The notes beneath the pieces are model-generated. The model saw only the letters and a list, made by a program, of their open reading frames with translations. It was not told the origin of the DNA and ran no database searches. Shown one piece after another: positions 22,640 through 33,613 of a stretch of DNA of 64,000 nt. Position numbers and translations under genes: made by a program. The DNA is from Isoetes taiwanensis (Eukaryota > Streptophyta > Lycopodiopsida > Isoetales > Isoetaceae). The first letter of the stretch is position 1. Every line of letters starts with the position of its first letter. The stretch lies in NCBI GenBank assembly GCA_021234155.1, contig JAJEKV010000073.1, forward strand, positions 2,578,001 through 2,642,000, given 5' to 3'.

Positions 22640-25600
22640 TAGCTTCTTTAGCCACTAATTCTTAATCGAGCCCCACACTCTTGGGGATCACCATCGACAA
22701 TGGTCTGGTCTCTACGGCCCAACCATAGTCTATTGTTTTCAAATGTTGGTAGCGTATGGTCATTAGGATTGGGTCTCCAATTCTTGCTCCAAGCAATCCC
22801 TATATTGCATTGCATATGAGGTTCCTTTCGCAACAGGCTCAAACGGGGAGACAAACACCTCTTCGTAATGTGGGAGATTAGGGTCCCCCATCGGGTCCTC
22901 TTCGCAAAAGCCATCCACGCGAGGCGCTTATCATGTGGTCTCGATTAGCAAGAGCATTCCTTTCTTGACATCTTGGTAGGGGTCGAATATTTCAACCGGG
23001 TTCTTGGGTCTACCCGGAGAAAGGCCCAACGTAATGAGATGCTTCAATGTGCTCATCCACAAACACTCTTTCGGGTTCTTCCAATGCACTTTGCACGGTC
23101 GGGGCCAGAAATCTGAATGACACTCTCTACCGGGCCGCACGCCCCCAAGCACTCGCAAAGAAGGTGGACCAGTAGTCAATAACTTCATTCATATATGTGT
23201 TGGACCATGACTTATCGCCAGCTCTAGAAATAGCTGCCAAATTGCATCATGTACTTGGCAATAGAAGCTCTTAATGCACCTATATCTTTCAAGCTCCCAT
23301 ATGGTGCAGGGACCTTAGGTGACCCTCTCGGGAATCATAGGTAAACCTTGGGCATCCTCCTTCCACATTTCGATTCCCTTTCGGGGAGCCACTCCCTATG
23401 CCCCCGCCTCATCTTGTAGAACATTAGTGGCCATCCATCCTTCATGCAAAACTTGAAGAGTAGAGGTTCCAAGTGACCACATAAACGGTCCTTCTTATCG
23501 GGGATAAAACCTTTCACCGAATTCCTTCCAATTAGGAACCCTGTCACAAGGTAAGGTGAAGGAGCCTTTGAACTACATCGCTCAAGAGTTGCATAAGCTC
23601 CGAATAGTCAATGCATCCGATCTTCTCATCGTAGTAGAGTAGTTTCCAAATAGGGCATCTATGTCATCGTGGGTGTGTCCAACCATCATGAATCCCACCT
23701 GCACTTGATCAAAGACACCTAACCAAACCAAGTATGACAAGTAAGAGAACAGATATCTATTCTTATTCTCGACTCGAAAGCAATTATCTAGTTTGCAAGT
23801 AAAGCCTCCTAGGCAACTTGTTCGCTACCATGGGGCCTTTGATAGGAGGCATAAAATCATTTCTACCGCCATTCATCATTTTTGTCCTAAGGTTATTCAG
23901 GTTTAAAATTGCCGCACCCCCACCGCTTTCGGAGACGATCCAGATCTCTCAAATGGCCCCAATTATCCTCGAGATTTATTCTCCGGTGTCTTCAAGGTAT
24001 GATTCAAGGATCCCACATGAAAATTAGAATCATCAGGCCGAGGTCCGGTGAGAAGTGGCCCAAGGCACCTATACCATGGCCGCATGAGAGCACTGTAACA
24101 ATTGTTTCTTCAATCGCTCACCCTCCATACGGACTTTGCTAGCTTCTCTAGACGAGGGACCATGGTCTTATTCTGATCCATTTTATCATGTATAATGGTT
24201 AAAGCGTGCTTTCGGAGATCTATGAGACAAAGCTCTCCAGACCAATAAAGGCTCCCCGCATGAAATCGGGCCGTCATATGTGATTTTCTCTCTATTGCAA
24301 GTACCCTTCTTTCATTTGGATCTCTCGGTCTTAGCAAGCTTTTCCTTTATGACAATACAGGTGTTACACTTAGAAAATGCTATCCTCTTAGCTATTGCCA
24401 CCTCTGAATGATTCTCTTTCCAAGCGCATGAAAAGGACTAAGGAGAAATATGCTTGCCCGTCATCTCTCAGAACGGTAATATCTACTTTTTGGTGTATAT
24501 CCTTCTTAGTCAAGACTGAAGGTAGCCTCTTAACATTTTGTTCGCTACCCTCGCCGTAATTTTCGAAGCGGTGTGACATCGTCTCTGCGTTTTCATCTAT
24601 GAACATAGATAGCACAAAGATTGCCCACCAAAGTATGAGACCTTGGCTTCTTAGACCCAAGATTTCCGTGCTCGCAATTTGCGGGGCCGTCATTGAAGAG
24701 CTTCTTCCACTTGTAAAAAGTGGAAATGGGTATGCCATAGGCTTTATGCCATGCTTTCACGCACACCTGTTTGTTATTCAATACCAGGTTGCGAACTACA
24801 CCATTTTCAGAGCAAAGATCTAGCATGTTATATGCAAAGGTTGTGCGCTCCGAGGACTTCATGTTCCAGTAAAAGGTTCTCATGCAAGCTATCTCCTGGG
24901 ATGTAAAATTTGCACAAAGATCGTTTCATGCAGAGAGTGATGACCGAAGTCTAGAATAGCCTCAAAGACTAGTTTTTTCTTTCACATTTAGTCTGTGCTG
25001 GACGTGTCCTGGGTCTCCGATTGACCATGCTGTAAGGTCTCTTTTTGGTGATGCCAATTTTGGGTCTAATAGAGTAAGGTTCATTCTCCACATCCTTCTC
25101 CTTCACCGCAACCACGAGAGTAGAAACTGGAATGTTATCAACGAGCACGAAGGCTATTGGCCATCTGACAAGGTCATGCAGTTGGGGCATTTCGCACGTG
25201 CTTGGCAAACAAGATAGAGATCTTTTCAGGCATTGGAAATATGCTCATGATAGTAGCATCTATCGAGCCTTCCCCTAACTTCACGTCAGACACAGCATGG
25301 TTTGGATCGGCAAAAACGATAACACCATAGGCATAAGCCATGTGGCAGCATTCATGCATGAGTGTGCATGCCTTCTCAACTAACTCATCTCTAGAAAGCC
25401 CTTGCACATGATTCGTCTCATTACTGGCTAACCCCTCATTGCCTCTCGTCCCCGCCAGGTTTATGTTTTTTATCCGGACCGGTGGGGTGCAAACTTCCTC
25501 CTCTCTAACAAGTGGAGCAAAGCAATGTCCTTCTTGTACCACAACACAAAAGTCCCCACAGCTTCACCCATTTTTTCTATTTCCATTTCGGGAATTGGTA

Positions 25601-25720
25601 GTGGCAATTGTCCATCCAAAACATTCACAATTGAAACAACAACCATACCCTCCAGGACAGCCGAATTGTGATGGCGCTCGAAATTGTGGACTCTTCCCCT
25701 CGCCACCTTTTTCCCCAAAG
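22640..25720 (-). pseudogene. Remnant of a DUF7869-type transposon-like protein
   Basis: On the minus strand, family blocks occur in order. First comes an N-terminal helix-turn-helix-like block with CVKAWHKAYGIPISTFYKW (24883-24593). Next is the MDQNKT motif in HDKMDQNKTMVPR (about 24185-24140). Then comes the strongly conserved LDNCFRVENKNRYLF block and VGHTHDDIDALFG (about 23795-23650). I recall this MDQ.KT plus GHTHEDID signature from uncharacterised multicopy proteins of animals and some plants annotated with DUF7869; its DDE-transposase nature is an inference. Further open stretches upstream (to about 25720, with GEAVGTFVLWYKKDI) may be its N-terminal part. Frameshifts and stops are numerous, so it is dead. 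Confidence 0.7.
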
Positions 25721-26660
25721 AGATATAGCGGAATTACATCCGCCATCCCGCAAAGAAGAGGTCGTGAATATCGCGGCCGAGATCCTCTGAAGCAAAAAGC
25801 ACCGCGGATCATAAAGTACTAGAGAAAATAGCAACCGAGAAATTAAAAATGTTCAACACTTTCGCCACCGCGATCTTATCGAAAGCATGGGCAAGAACGC
25901 GGTGGTCGCTTTTTGCAATCATTCAAACTATTTTGTTTCAATAAGAACTCGTGCAAATCACATGTGGAGGTTAACAAGTGGTTTCAACTCATAGTTATCG
26001 ATAGTGGGAGTTCTTTGGTAAATAGCAAGTGTAGATGGTTGAAGGTATCGTGACCGCGATCTCCTCGAAAGCACAAAAGTTAAACGATTGACTTACGTGA
26101 CTAAAAGCATGACTCATACCTCACGTAATATGGTGGTATCAACGCCTACTTGAAGCCAAGGACCCGCCGAAGTCTGCAGGTGTCATAAAAGCGTTGTTTT
26201 GTATCATCCTCATGGAGAAAGAAAGCATATACTTGAAACACGTTTACATTGTATAATAAACACACCAGAGTGCACAGGTTTGCTTACAACATCTATTTTT
26301 ACATAGTTGCACCAAAGTATCAGGAGGTATCTTATCAATCCATGCAATGCATATTGATGTTAGTGTAGAGACTCGTCGGTTGTAGTTATAATTGAAATTC
26401 AGTGCAGCATAAACTTTGAGTTCACTTCACTGAGTGATATGCATCAGAATATGCCTTTTACCTCGCCCGAAACCCTGAATTCGATGCGAATCGTTTGATA
26501 AAATAAAGCCGCACAGTATGAGGAACAGAATAGAATTAGGCATGATGTTAGGTTGATAGGGGTAGCAGAGAAACCTAACGAGGATACGTACCGAGTGACT
26601 GCAGAAGTGATAGAGGTGGTCTTCAAATAGCACCGGAGCATCATTGTCAAAGCCGTACGG
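25721..26660. other. No gene recognised
   Basis: Contains a repeated phrase (CCGCGATCTTATCGAAAGCA near 25870; CCGCGATCTCCTCGAAAGCA near 26060) that may belong to the flank of the DUF7869-type element. Nothing coding is supported. Confidence 0.4.
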
Positions 26661-26668
26661 TCGGGCCA

Positions 26669-29600
26669 ATGGAGGGGGAGGGGGAGGGCGAGGCACATAA
26701 ATTTGATGCTCAGGGACCGGTCAGCCAAGGAGAGATTGCTGCGCACGGGATCCAGGCTGAGGAACGGGATCAAGGTACAGGAAGCCCTAACAGTCATGCA
26801 ACGGCAAGGGCTACACAGGGAGCTGGCCAAGGCCAGACTGAACCAGGCAGGGGTATAGGCAGGGGTCAAGAATGGCAAGGTATTTCTGCACAAAAGAGTA
26901 CGGGAATTGACAGGAACGTCGCAGGAGCGAGGTTCGGGAATATTGGAAATAGGGAGATCGGCGGAAGCAGAGAAGGAGAATATAAACCCAATGGGGGTCC
27001 TGACACAGGAGCACGAGAATATGGCAATGGGGAGGGCAATAGCAGCACTAACCCCCGACACGAACCAGTACAGAAGGGAAGAAAAAGGCGGAAAAGAGGA
27101 CGGCGTGGACCAAACAAAGCAAGCCGGGAACATGGATCCAACCCCAACCATGAAGACAAGGGGGAGACCGAGAAGAATGGGAAACGGAGTAGAACACACG
27201 GAGACCCCAAGAGAGCAGTCTCGGGGAAAGAAACGCTGAAGATATGGTATTGGAACTGTACTGGGTACCCTTGGGATGATGGGGAGAGGCTGGAAGGAGC
27301 ACACAGTTGTGATATAATATGCCTGGTGGAGACATGGGAACACAACATAAAACGGCTGCCAGAAGAGGAAGGGTACCAACTATTCACATGCTGGAAGGAC
27401 AAGGAGTTCAAGAGTGGGAGGGGGAGTGCAGGATTAGCCTGCTATATAAAAGAAAATGTAGTAAACAATGCATGTATTTTGCAATCAGATGTTAATAAGA
27501 GATACATGATTTTGAATATACAGCTACAAAACAAAATGGAGCTAATTCTGATTTTAGCATACTACCCACCAAGCAGTGATAAGCTAGAGCTGTTAGAATT
27601 GGGGGAGACTATGATGAAATGGAAGGAACAAGGATCAATGATATTAATGGGTGATCTAAACGCCAGAACGGGGCAGGAACAGGCACAAATCGTGCATGGG
27701 AAGTACAAACGGGCAATGGACGAGCACGACAAGATCAGAGGAATGGAACAGACATACAGAAGACAGAGCGGAAGTCAATGCCAGAGGAGAGCTACTACTC
27801 GAGATATGTTCAACCACAGGGGGTATTATAGGCAATGGAGTACAGAGATGGGAAGGGTCAGGAAAGTACACAAGCCAAAATGCGCACGGGAGAAGTATAG
27901 TGGATTATGTGATAATGAATGACACAGCAGCAGAGATAGTATCGGGATTCAGACTATTAGAATGGCCGATCGGGAAAAGGGAGAGCCACAGACCCATACA
28001 GCTGACACTTACAGGGAATGAACACACCTCGAGTGATAGACATCAAGAGACAGAGGAGGTCAACGGGAAACTGAAAATACAGTTTCAAGAGAAACGGGTG
28101 GATATATTTGTACAGTATATCAAAGAAGAGATGGGAAAATGGAACTGTGGGGCACATAGGGCAGACGAAAATGGGGACAGGCTTAACGATATAACAGTGA
28201 AGATAGCAACGGAGGTGTTCAGAAAGAGAAGAAGAAAAAGAGGGAAAGACGCATTCAAGGCCTCAAGTTGGTACGACGATGAGTGTAGAGAACAGAAAAG
28301 GAAGGTTAGAGAGCATAGAGGGAGAGAGACATATCAATCCGAAAGAATGGTGTACTTGAAGATGCTGAAGGCGAAGAGAAACAAAAACTTGGTACAACAC
28401 CAATGGGGACTGGCTAAACTTCTGAAAAACAAACCCCGGAAATTCTGGAAAGGATTTAAAGGGAAAGGGAAAGGGAATCAGAAAAATGATAGCACGCAAG
28501 ACGATATTGGGGCAGACGGGTGGGAGAGATACCTGGAAAAACTATATAAGACCGGAGCATCTCCAGCACCAATACCAGAGCTGCAAGAGATGGACAAACC
28601 ATGTTTTAGCACACAGGAAGTGATGATAGCACTAAACAGAATGGCCAATAACAAAGCCCCAGACCTATATGGATTAACAGTGGAATTGTTAAAATGTGCA
28701 GACACAGCGTTAGGAAAACAGGTGACAGATATATTCAACGGCATCATACACATAGGACTTCCATCCAGATGGGCGTATAACAGGGTGATACCCCTACACA
28801 AAGGAGGGAGTAGACAGGAACCTGGAAATTATAGAACCATAATGGTGAGTTCTATTTTTGCAAAATGGTTTGGAAAGGTTTTAGACAATAAGCTGAAGCA
28901 GTGGGCAGAGGTAGGGAATCGGAGAGCACAGGGGCAGGCAGGGTTCGGGCCGGAACACTCAACTACGGATCACCTAGTGACCCTCAGGATACTGGTAGAA
29001 CAAAATAGAAACCAGGGAAAGAAAGTAATATGACTGCTTTGTGGACTTTAGGAAAGCTCTTGACACAGTACCGAGGGAAAAACTAATACAAAGGCTTATA
29101 GATATGCAAGCACCAAAGGATATGGTAGGGGCAATTGCAAGATTGTACTATAATGTATATGCAAAAATGGAAGAAGAAGGGAAAGCAATAGATTGCGACA
29201 CAGGAGTCAAGCAGGGATGCCCACTATCCCCCACGCTGATCGGGATATACATAGATGCATTACAAGATTTCATAACAGAACAGCAAGGGGACAGAGACGC
29301 TCCCACACTAGGGGACACCAAAGTACCTATCATGTTATATGCAGATGACCTGAGCATGATGGCCACAAAGAACAAGGGAATGCACAGGTTACTGAAACTG
29401 CTGGAAAGCTTCTGCGAACAGACAGGGTTGACAGTTAATCTCGCGAAAACCAAAATCGTCTTCTTCGGTCACAATAGTAGACATAAACCGTTCAGATATT
29501 TGGGAACAGAGTTAGAGGAATCAATAGAATACAGATATCTGGGATACGACACACATGGCAAAGGGAAATGGGCTAAAGGGGCAGATACAAGATTCCAAAC

Positions 29601-30530
29601 AACCATTGGGAGTTACTACAATATGAAAAATTTCTGCAATAAAAGCAGAATAATAAACTGGGAGATCAAATGGTATCTGTTCAGCGCAGTGGTCGCAACC
29701 ACACAACTATATGGGGTAGAGGCATGGGGACCGGGGCTAACAGAAAGGAAATGGGAGAAACAGGAGGGAATATTCAGGCAATGGCACAAACAGGAATTCA
29801 AATTGAGAATGAACACACCGCAAACAACCATAGTGTATGAGACAGGGCAGAAACCAATGGAGGTAAGGGCGTGGGAAAAGACCATCAGATATCTCATAAG
29901 AAACAATGCAGGCGGGAAACCGAATAAGTTAGCGAATATTGCGATCAGTGAATCAGCGGAAACCCACATAACCGAGGGCAACGGATGGTTTAGGGAATCC
30001 CTAATAGGGATGTAGCAATGTGGACAAGAAAAATGGGGATGAATCTGAGCGATTTGATAAGTGAAGGGGAATGGAAGGATGAATGGACAAACAAAGCTAC
30101 GCAAGCTTGGCTACAGAAACACACAGGACCCAAGACAAATTGGCTTCTGACTGTATTTAACCCAGAACAACAGATAGAACAGCAGATATATCAGGATAAT
30201 CTAATAGGGAAAGCCAGGAGGGATATCCTGGCAAGATTTAGAATGGGAAGTCACGACCTAAGAATTGAAAAAGACAGATGGCGGAGAATTGAGAAAGATG
30301 ACCGGATATGCAGAATCTGTGACAGAGGGGAAGTGGAAGATGAAAATCATATGCTAAATGAATGCCCAATATATGAAGGCATTAGGAACAGGTACAGAAA
30401 CATAAGATGGGGCCAACCCGTACACACCATGATGGCAAGGACGGAAACAATGAGGGAACTGGCAGACGCAATACGGGAAATGACGACAAAGCACCGGGAA
30501 GTACATAAGGAAAAAGGGCTTCTGTTATGA
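26669..30530 (+). mobile_element. LINE: endonuclease, reverse transcriptase and zinc knuckle, frameshifted
   Basis: Plus-strand non-LTR retrotransposon. A low-complexity basic N-terminal part (26669-27230) leads into an APE-type endonuclease: IWYWNCTGY, CLVETWE, MILMGDLNART and, in another frame, SIVDYVI and ESHRPI (degenerate SDH.P). RT blocks follow: NNKAPDLYGLTVELLK, NRVIPLHKGG, FVDFRKALDTV, VKQGCPLSPTLIGIYID and catalytic YADD (29338-29349). The C-terminal part has CRICDRGEVEDENHMLNEC, a zinc-knuckle-like motif. Frame breaks lie at about 27.7 kb and 29.03 kb and a stop at 30013-30015, so three or four lesions separate it from an intact ORF. It is thus a fairly young but inactive copy. No RNase H was seen. 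Confidence 0.9.
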
Positions 30531-30714
30531 ACCGCCTGAGAGGCGCGCCATACATGCCCAGAAATGCTCAGCTCAAAGCTGATTGATAACGACGCATCTG
30601 TGCACGGCCTTGAAGCCGACTCAAAGCGGGATGCAAACCAGCATGATGTGCTAGTAGCGCCCACCAGGGAGATGCTACACAAGTCCACGGGCATCAGGGC
30701 ACAAGGGACAATAA

Positions 30715-30985
30715 TGTATTTATCTATCTATACGCATACCCTTCCTAGCCCATATGTGGCACAGGATGACCTCTTACCATAGAGTTACATGAGTTGATGC
30801 ACAACCTCACCAGGAAGCTATGCCTATGAGGAAGACACGCCCGGTGTCACAGAGCACAAGAATACCACAGATAATCACAGATTGTTGAGAAATGAGCTTT
30901 CTCTGATTGGTTGGACAGGCTGGAGATCGAACCCATGACCTCTTGCTTGCAAGCCAAGTATTCTACCACTGAGTTAGTGGCCCTT
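30715..30985 (-). mobile_element. tRNA-Ala-like SINE in the LINE tail
   Basis: The minus strand from 30983 to 30912 reads as a tRNA-like head: A box TAACTCAGTGGTAGAATA, anticodon loop CTTGCAA (anticodon TGC, Ala) and B box GGTTCGATCTCC. The acceptor arms no longer pair well, so this is a SINE head rather than a functional tRNA. The body runs to lower coordinates and seems to end in a short TAGATAGATAAATACA tail near 30715-30730. Ends are approximate. Confidence 0.6.
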
Positions 30986-31019
30986 TGATGGGCTTTCGGC
31001 ACTCCTCCACCGAGTCATT

Positions 31020-31236
31020 CTTCATGTGTGCCCATTACACATGCTCCAGCATTCCAACATTCCCCCTTAATGGGCACACCAATCCATTCTAGCCTTCTCC
31101 ACAATCCACATGCTCCCCTCCTCGGCAGCTCCACCACCGCGGGAGTTGGGCTTTCCATTCCAGCCTTCTCCACAATCCACATGCCTGCCAGCAGGTTTGT
31201 TGCTGCGACGGTTTTTCCCTCCTAAGGGGGGGTTTT
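31020..31236. repeat. Direct repeats and a hairpin between two opposing LINEs
   Basis: AGCCTTCTCCACAATCCACA occurs near 31090 and again near 31162 (72 bp apart). At 31233-31260 CGGGTAGCAA and TTGCTGCACCCG can pair with a small bulge. A GGAA/TTCC microsatellite follows at 31319-31339. Confidence 0.6.
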
Positions 31237-32526
31237 TTAATCCGGGTAGCAACGGGCTTGCTGCACCCGTGTAATTTGGGTCCCATAGGCCGATTGGCCT
31301 CCGCGGACGATAAAAGAACCTTCCTTCCTTCCTTCCTTATGCTGATAAATCATCCCCTGTCTTTTCAATTGATTATTTCTGATTCTCCTTTTGCTTCCAT
31401 TCACTCTATTCCATTGAAAATTTTGGTTGGAGTTATTTCCTTTATAATCAGAGATTGTCAATGTGGAGTTCACTAACTTGTCATTCCCCCCAACAGTGAG
31501 GTTTCCATTTGCATTATTTGCATCACCAGTAGTGTGAGCAAGATCATTAGGCTTATCACTCTGAATCAAGTTCCTTGCTGAAGAATTTGAGTGAAAAATT
31601 CCACCTAGAGTAGCATTGTTCTCAGAAATTTCCCTTTGAGAATTAGTACATTTGCTGTACCAAAAATGTCTGTTCAAACAATTTTGGCAATGAGGAGGCA
31701 ATGCAGACCGTCTCAAAGATAGATAAGATTTTTGACCAAAGGCATCAGAAAATGGAATGGATGTGGGAATGTTCTTGGAAAGGTCAAGTTGGATAAAGGC
31801 TCTTGGTGACCTGGAGGGAGAATATTCAGTGCAGACATAATTACCAATGGAATTAAAGAGAAGTTTGAAACACTCTTCATTGCAGTGTATAGGATTCAGG
31901 CCCTGTAGGGTGATTGAAGCAACACATAGATTATCCAGGCTATCAGAATTCAAGTTCAGGTTCCATTTAAGAAATGACAGTTGATATGATTCAAAAGTTA
32001 AAATGCTAAGCTTAAGAAAGAAAGTAGCAGTTCTTTGGCTACCACACTCAAGCATAATGTAGGGGAAATTTAACCAATACATGGCATTAATAAGGATACC
32101 CTTATGTAGGCTGAGACAAAAAGACCATAATTTATCAAGCTGGATACCACTTTTTGTAACTTTAATAAGAACAGCAGTATCTTTGAGAGAGGACATTTTA
32201 GCATGAACTGAAAGTAAATCTAAGGAAATACCATGATAGAGCTTTTGCTTGCTTCCCTCAATTGGTCGAAGTTCTTTAAGAGCAGCATCATAAATGTCAT
32301 CAGTTTGGATCTCAGCAGAAGGTTTCGGGACCCCATAAGGAAGAGGAGTTTGAGTAGCTGGATCAAGCAGAGGAAGGCGCCCCCACATATCTGGATCTTT
32401 TGTGAAATTGTCCCAAACAGGAGTCTTGAATGTTTTGGGATCCATAGCCTGATTTTGATCTGCAGAGTTAGCAAAGTTGCCAAAGAGAATAAAATCATCC
32501 GGAGGGAGGGATTTCCAATTTATCAT
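31237..32526 (-). CDS. LINE ORF1-like protein (DUF4283-type plus zinc knuckle)
   Basis: Intact 429-codon minus-strand frame. The middle (about residues 110-280) has the layout of plant L1 ORF1 proteins with DUF4283: a GILINAMYWLNFPYIMLE segment, LSFLKWNLNLN, ITLQGLNPIHCNEECFKLLF and FIQLDLSKNIP. It is followed by a zinc knuckle, CQNCLNRHFWYSKC (C-x2-C-x3-H-x5-C). Such proteins bind LINE RNA in a ribonucleoprotein. The C-terminus is rich in N, Q, R and K. The last ~30 residues run through the GGAA microsatellite and look non-native. No ORF2 follows on this strand because the opposite-strand LINE region begins there, so it is a 3'-truncated element whose ORF1 has survived intact. Confidence 0.7.
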   Translation of the reverse strand: MINWKSLPPDDFILFGNFANSADQNQAMDPKTFKTPVWDNFTKDPDMWGRLPLLDPATQTPLPYGVPKPSAEIQTDDIYDAALKELRPIEGSKQKLYHGISLDLLSVHAKMSSLKDTAVLIKVTKSGIQLDKLWSFCLSLHKGILINAMYWLNFPYIMLECGSQRTATFFLKLSILTFESYQLSFLKWNLNLNSDSLDNLCVASITLQGLNPIHCNEECFKLLFNSIGNYVCTEYSPSRSPRAFIQLDLSKNIPTSIPFSDAFGQKSYLSLRRSALPPHCQNCLNRHFWYSKCTNSQREISENNATLGGIFHSNSSARNLIQSDKPNDLAHTTGDANNANGNLTVGGNDKLVNSTLTISDYKGNNSNQNFQWNRVNGSKRRIRNNQLKRQGMIYQHKEGRKEGSFIVRGGQSAYGTQITRVQQARCYPD

Positions 32527-33613
32527 TTTAGATCCATAGATTGGGCGCCAAGCTTGTCACAAGCATGAGGTTATGCACCGAAATTTGAAGCCTGTATTTT
32601 TTTAGCCTGGAGGTGCCCAGCAACCAACCACGGGCCCAGTTTCATGCGCACAACCCCAAAAACACCTACGAAGGATCTGCAAATGCCTGATCCAGGGCCG
32701 ATTTAGCCTGTTAGGTCTTCCCATCTTTATCCTTGGAATACTATTTTAGAGGTAAAGCGAGGCCTCACACATGATTTCGGCCTCATTATAGATGTTTGTA
32801 GAATCTGTACTCTGACCCAACCATTTGCACTCAAATCCATTTGCCATCGGATGCTTGCATGGCTTGATTCTGGCCTTGCTAGCCCAATTTCAACCTTATC
32901 CGAATAATCTGCAAGCTTTCACAGTATCTACTTTGCTCCTTCTGAGCAAGCTTAAGATCTAAGGCTACAATTGCTGGTAGTCTTGATTATTGAATAAATT
33001 CTCTGCCCGAATACTTTACGTGTTCTTATCAAAGCTTCCAGCAGTAAGTAAGTTAAGCATGTTTCTTCTTTTGTGTCCCTCACCATGTTCTCACAGCTTT
33101 ATTCATGTACAAATTGTAGCTCGTAAGAAGACCAATGTATCCAATAAGAAATCCAGTAAGAAGACCAATGTATTGTATTGGTGAATGCGTCATGTTTGTG
33201 CTGTAAAGAAAGAGTCGATCTGGTTAATTTGCTTGCTTTGCTGTATTGTATTCATGTGCAGCCGTATTGTACAGGCTGGAATGTGCCTGAATACTGCTTC
33301 AACCCATGGTGTTGGGCAAGGGGCGCCCCTATTAAATGGGGTCAACTTGACCCATGCTGACCCGTAGCCGGAGGCCGGGATCTTCCGTGCCAGCATATTC
33401 CATAGAAGATGCCGTCGTCATCAGATGGCCTCAAAGCAATAATACACACTCTAAAGCAATAATACACACGCACACATCTACAAATCATAGTGCGCAAATT
33501 CACATAAAGACGATTGAGCAAGCTCTCATTTTTGGTCCTACCATGTTATCCAGTATCATGGGAACCATCCACTGGAAATAGCAATGGCCAGCAGCAAGAT
33601 AGCCTAATTCGAC
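32527..33613. other. EDD1 upstream region
   Basis: No gene recognised. Small duplications occur: GTAAGAAGACCAATGTAT twice near 33123-33170 and CTCTAAAGCAATAATACACA with a near copy at 33430-33465. The EDD1 promoter must lie here, but I cannot assign a TATA box with confidence. Confidence 0.4.

Noticed and set aside
26444-27411. Minus-strand open frames of 181 and 311 codons
   Set aside because: They are antisense to the LINE endonuclease region, whose plus-strand motifs are clear.
30912-30983. Functional tRNA-Ala gene on the minus strand
   Set aside because: The acceptor arms do not pair properly, and a SINE-like body and tail follow, so it is a tRNA-derived repeat.
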